Virus record (IMG/VR): IMGVR_UViG_3300017756_002223
Location: 1 to 28,591 of that record
Direction: 5' to 3' (one strand)
Source: a virus
Length of the DNA stretch: 28,591 bases
Shown here: positions 27,019 through 28,591 of the stretch, one piece after another
How positions within the stretch are numbered: position 1 is the first letter of the stretch
Layout of the letters: each line of letters opens with the position of its first letter
Program-made: the position numbers and the translations under genes
The notes under the pieces: generated by a model
Told to the model about the DNA's origin: nothing
Seen by the model: only the letters and a program-made list of their open reading frames with translations
The model's database searches: none

Positions 27019-27047
27019 TTGACATAATCCTCTGAGTCTAGTAATGT
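27019..27047 (+). promoter_or_regulatory. Possible sigma70 promoter, weak -10
   Basis: A perfect TTGACA (27019-27024) is followed after 17 bases by TAATGT (27042-27047), which matches only 3 of 6; AGTAAT at a 15-base spacing matches 4 of 6. Reported because of the perfect -35 in a non-coding gap. Apart from this and the late element at 26968 I see nothing in 26977-27079. Confidence 0.35.
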
Positions 27048-27079
27048 AGAATTTGTTGTTGGACAACAAGCACTTACAT

Positions 27080-27277
27080 ATGACACATTTAACAAGGGAT
27101 GTGTTAATCAAGTCCATCGTTGCTGAAGAAATGAAAAATTGCAACGATGGAAATGATTACGTCCAAACCTTAAAGAATGCGTATCAAAGATGGGAACATC
27201 AATCAAGTGATGATCTCTGTAAACAATTTAATAAAATAAAGCACACAAAAATCTCTGTAGAGTCATTGAACCCCTAA
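27080..27277 (+). CDS. Hypothetical protein (65 aa)
   Basis: ATG 27080 is preferred; TTG codons at 27053-27061 would add nine residues. The ribosome-binding region is weak. Mixed helix-forming sequence (RDVLIKSIVAEEMKNC, NAYQRWEHQSSDDLCKQFNK), no membrane span. The TAA stop (27275-27277) is inside the CTAAATA late element. Function unknown. Confidence 0.55.
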   Translation: MTHLTRDVLIKSIVAEEMKNCNDGNDYVQTLKNAYQRWEHQSSDDLCKQFNKIKHTKISVESLNP

Positions 27278-27280
27278 ATA
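27274..27280 (+). promoter_or_regulatory. Late promoter element CTAAATA
   Basis: CTAAATA, followed by AATC, lies 21 bases before the ATG at 27302 and contains the stop codon of the preceding ORF. Spacing to the gene and sequence fit cyanophage late promoters, pointing to late expression of the membrane proteins that follow. Confidence 0.6.
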
Positions 27281-27301
27281 AATCTGCCATGCTTTTACAA
27301 C

Positions 27302-27754
27302 ATGCCAGAAGAAGTAAAGAAAGAAGATCCTAAGAAGAATGGTATCTTCAGTAAACTTAAAGAGGCATCTGAAGACAAGGAAGAGCAACTAGCAATCTTG
27401 TCTACATTTGTAAGGTTAGGAATTTTGGTATGGTCTGGTGGCATTCTAACTCTAGCGTATGTAGATCTTCCTAAGGCACTTCAGGTCCCAGAACAAGATC
27501 TCGATCCAACTTTTATCGCCAGTGTCTTTACTGGAGTTTTAGCTACTTTTGGGGTCCAGACGGCAAAGAAATCTGGTGACGGCACTATGAAGATGCAACA
27601 GCAAAATGCTGCTGCTGCCGCTGGTACTGGTGGTATCACCAAAGCAGACATCGAAAAACTAATCGCTGCGGCTAGAGAAAGTGGACCTGTTCAAACAATC
27701 AGAGTTGAACAAGCACCACTCAAAATTTCCACAGATGAAACTTATAAAATGTAA
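27302..27754 (+). CDS. Two-span membrane protein (holin or virion membrane candidate)
   Basis: 150 residues. A charged, Lys/Glu-rich N-terminus (EEVKKEDPKKNG) leads to a first hydrophobic segment at about 32-54 (FVRLGILVWSGGILTLAYV) and a second at about 70-87 (FIASVFTGVLATFGVQ). The tail is Gln/Ala-rich, then has a helix (KADIEKLIAAARESG). The two-span plan and late promoter would suit a holin, but structural roles are equally possible. Charged tails face the same side if both spans cross. Confidence 0.72.
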   Translation: MPEEVKKEDPKKNGIFSKLKEASEDKEEQLAILSTFVRLGILVWSGGILTLAYVDLPKALQVPEQDLDPTFIASVFTGVLATFGVQTAKKSGDGTMKMQQQNAAAAAGTGGITKADIEKLIAAARESGPVQTIRVEQAPLKISTDETYKM

Positions 27755-27758
27755 TGAT

Positions 27759-28316
27759 ATGAATATCAAGTGGGCGACATTGACTGCGGGAGCAATATTT
27801 GGATTTGCTCATATCGGTATTTTAGGACATCTTCTTAATAGACCACAATACCCTGTTATTAATTTCCCAGACGGTGATTACTCATCGTTTAAGGTTCAGT
27901 CTGGGAAAAATGGTTACAGTTTTGAATATAAGGCAAACGATCCTATTGTATTAGAATCAACCAAATCCTTGAGTGTTGATAAGGATAAGCGTGGATTGTT
28001 TGGTCCTACTACTGATAGGCGTCGTGAACTTCATAGTGATCAATATACCATGGATGGCACTCGCAATTTGGGAGGCGTTGCAGTAGATGCTGAGGGAAAG
28101 CCTCTTGCAAAAAGCGAAGAGTGCATCAGGGCGGACGCTGGCGCACGAAGTCAAGGTGCGATGGCGGGAACCGCAATTAGTGCTGGTGTTGTAGTTCCAG
28201 CAGTCTCCAGTATTCCTTACATTGGATGGTTGGCATCTGGTTGGGCACTACTCTTGGGTCAGCGAGCTGGTTCAGAACTTGGATCTGAGATTGGTTCTTC
28301 ATTCAATGATTGCTAA
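27759..28316 (+). CDS. Membrane-anchored protein with glycine-zipper-like C-terminus
   Basis: 185 residues with start at ATG 27759; earlier in-frame ATGs (27681, 27735) would overlap the upstream gene. One N-terminal hydrophobic anchor (about 4-24, ATLTAGAIFGFAHIGILGHL), a hydrophilic middle, and a C-terminal Gly/Ala/Ser-rich segment (GAMAGTAISAGVVVP, GQRAGSELGSEIGSSF) whose G/A spacing resembles glycine-zipper helices that pack in membranes. Two cysteines. Could be a membrane-active lysis or virion protein; no family recognised. Confidence 0.65.
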   Translation: MNIKWATLTAGAIFGFAHIGILGHLLNRPQYPVINFPDGDYSSFKVQSGKNGYSFEYKANDPIVLESTKSLSVDKDKRGLFGPTTDRRRELHSDQYTMDGTRNLGGVAVDAEGKPLAKSEECIRADAGARSQGAMAGTAISAGVVVPAVSSIPYIGWLASGWALLLGQRAGSELGSEIGSSFNDC

Positions 28317-28510
28317 TGAATTTATTATTACATCCTTTAGATAATCCAAATGATCCTGTATGGTCAGTGATCTTTATGGTGTTCCTTGCTGTCGCAGGGG
28401 CATTATATTGTATCTACTATATACTAGGAATTGACAAAAGAGAGTCCCATGGGAGCAATGACACCACCGAGCAGGAAGAGTTGTTACAATTTCCGAGTGA
28501 CGGAGATTAA
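28316..28510 (+). CDS. Small single-span membrane protein (64 aa)
   Basis: ATG 28316 shares its A with the previous stop (TAATG). Residues 16-38 form one hydrophobic span (VWSVIFMVFLAVAGALYCIY), followed by an acidic tail (GSNDTTEQEELLQF). It overlaps the nuclease gene by about 60 bases in another frame. Function unknown. Confidence 0.65.
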   Translation: MNLLLHPLDNPNDPVWSVIFMVFLAVAGALYCIYYILGIDKRESHGSNDTTEQEELLQFPSDGD

Positions 28511-28591
28511 TCGTGTCCTTGATGGTGATACTATTGACGTTACTATCGACCTCGGGTTTGATCTATACAAGAAAGAAAGAGTTAGAGTTGC
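28449..28591 (+). CDS. SNase-like (thermonuclease) nuclease, N-terminal part
   Basis: Runs off the right edge. From ATG 28449 (or ATG 28458) the peptide reads MGAMTPPSRKSCYNFRVTEI, then RVLDGDTIDVTIDLGFDLYKK and ERVRV. VxDGDTIxVxIDLGF...ERVR is the first half of the staphylococcal-nuclease fold: the DGDT acids bind Ca2+ and the Arg after ER is catalytic in the family. Expected to cut DNA or RNA near single-stranded ends. The catalytic Glu and the second Arg lie outside the window. No signal peptide, so an intracellular role is likely. Confidence 0.8.
   Translation, partial: MGAMTPPSRKSCYNFRVTEINRVLDGDTIDVTIDLGFDLYKKERVRV

Noticed and set aside
27302-27754. Firm assignment as holin
   Set aside because: Two membrane spans and a late promoter are compatible but not specific; kept as a candidate only.

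Overview
This window looks like part of the genome of a T4-like cyanophage (a myovirus of marine Synechococcus or Prochlorococcus). All genes lie on the + strand and are tightly packed, with ATGA, TAATG or longer overlaps. Most DNA is moderately A+T-rich. Short phage ORFs flank an auxiliary metabolic gene (zwf). Both sigma70-type promoters (TTGAC(N)/TATAAT, 17-18 base spacing) and T4-like late promoters (NATAAATA or CTAAATA) can be read. The SleB-type wall hydrolase, Phd-like antitoxin, tRNA gene and SNase-like nuclease fit such a phage. No structural or replication gene is present, so the phage assignment rests on gene content and style.

Layout: (1) 1-2301, small phage ORFs (a zinc-ribbon peptide and single-span membrane peptides) around glucose-6-phosphate dehydrogenase. 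(2) 2347-4492, a 2OG-Fe(II) hydroxylase-like gene, an unknown HDxxH protein, a Phd-like antitoxin, an odd tRNA with a long variable arm and anticodon UAU, then a strong early promoter and two small early-type genes. (3) 4493-4717, a structured spacer with a repeated hairpin, ending in an intrinsic terminator followed at once by a -10 element. (4) 4739-24530, about 20 kb of glycan genes. (5) 24527-25105, a palindromic promoter, a leader with three hairpins, an outer-membrane-barrel-like secreted protein, and a promoter/terminator overlap. (6) 25106-28591, small phage genes including a wall hydrolase, a secreted HExxH protein, membrane proteins and the start of a nuclease.

The glycan region is split by promoters into a sugar-nucleotide half (4739-16882) and a transferase half (16927-24530). 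The first half has a cytidylyltransferase-like protein, RmlB, RmlC, several SDR reductases/epimerases, a GDP-mannose 3,5-epimerase homologue, a KdsC-like phosphatase, a PfkB kinase, two sugar nucleotidyltransferases, two cupins, a GDPD-like protein, an FkbM methyltransferase, an HddA-like kinase, a small HAD phosphatase and Gmd. The second half has at least eight glycosyltransferase-like genes, including a GT11 fucosyltransferase, a GT25 and a GT4-GT6 fusion, plus one SDR. No flippase, polymerase, ABC exporter, membrane-bound initiating transferase or oligosaccharyltransferase is seen. RmlA, ManC and GmhA are also absent. The simplest reading is that phage enzymes divert host NDP-sugars to build a deoxysugar-, heptose- and fucose-containing glycan in the cytoplasm, either on host surface polysaccharide made by host machinery or on a virion protein.
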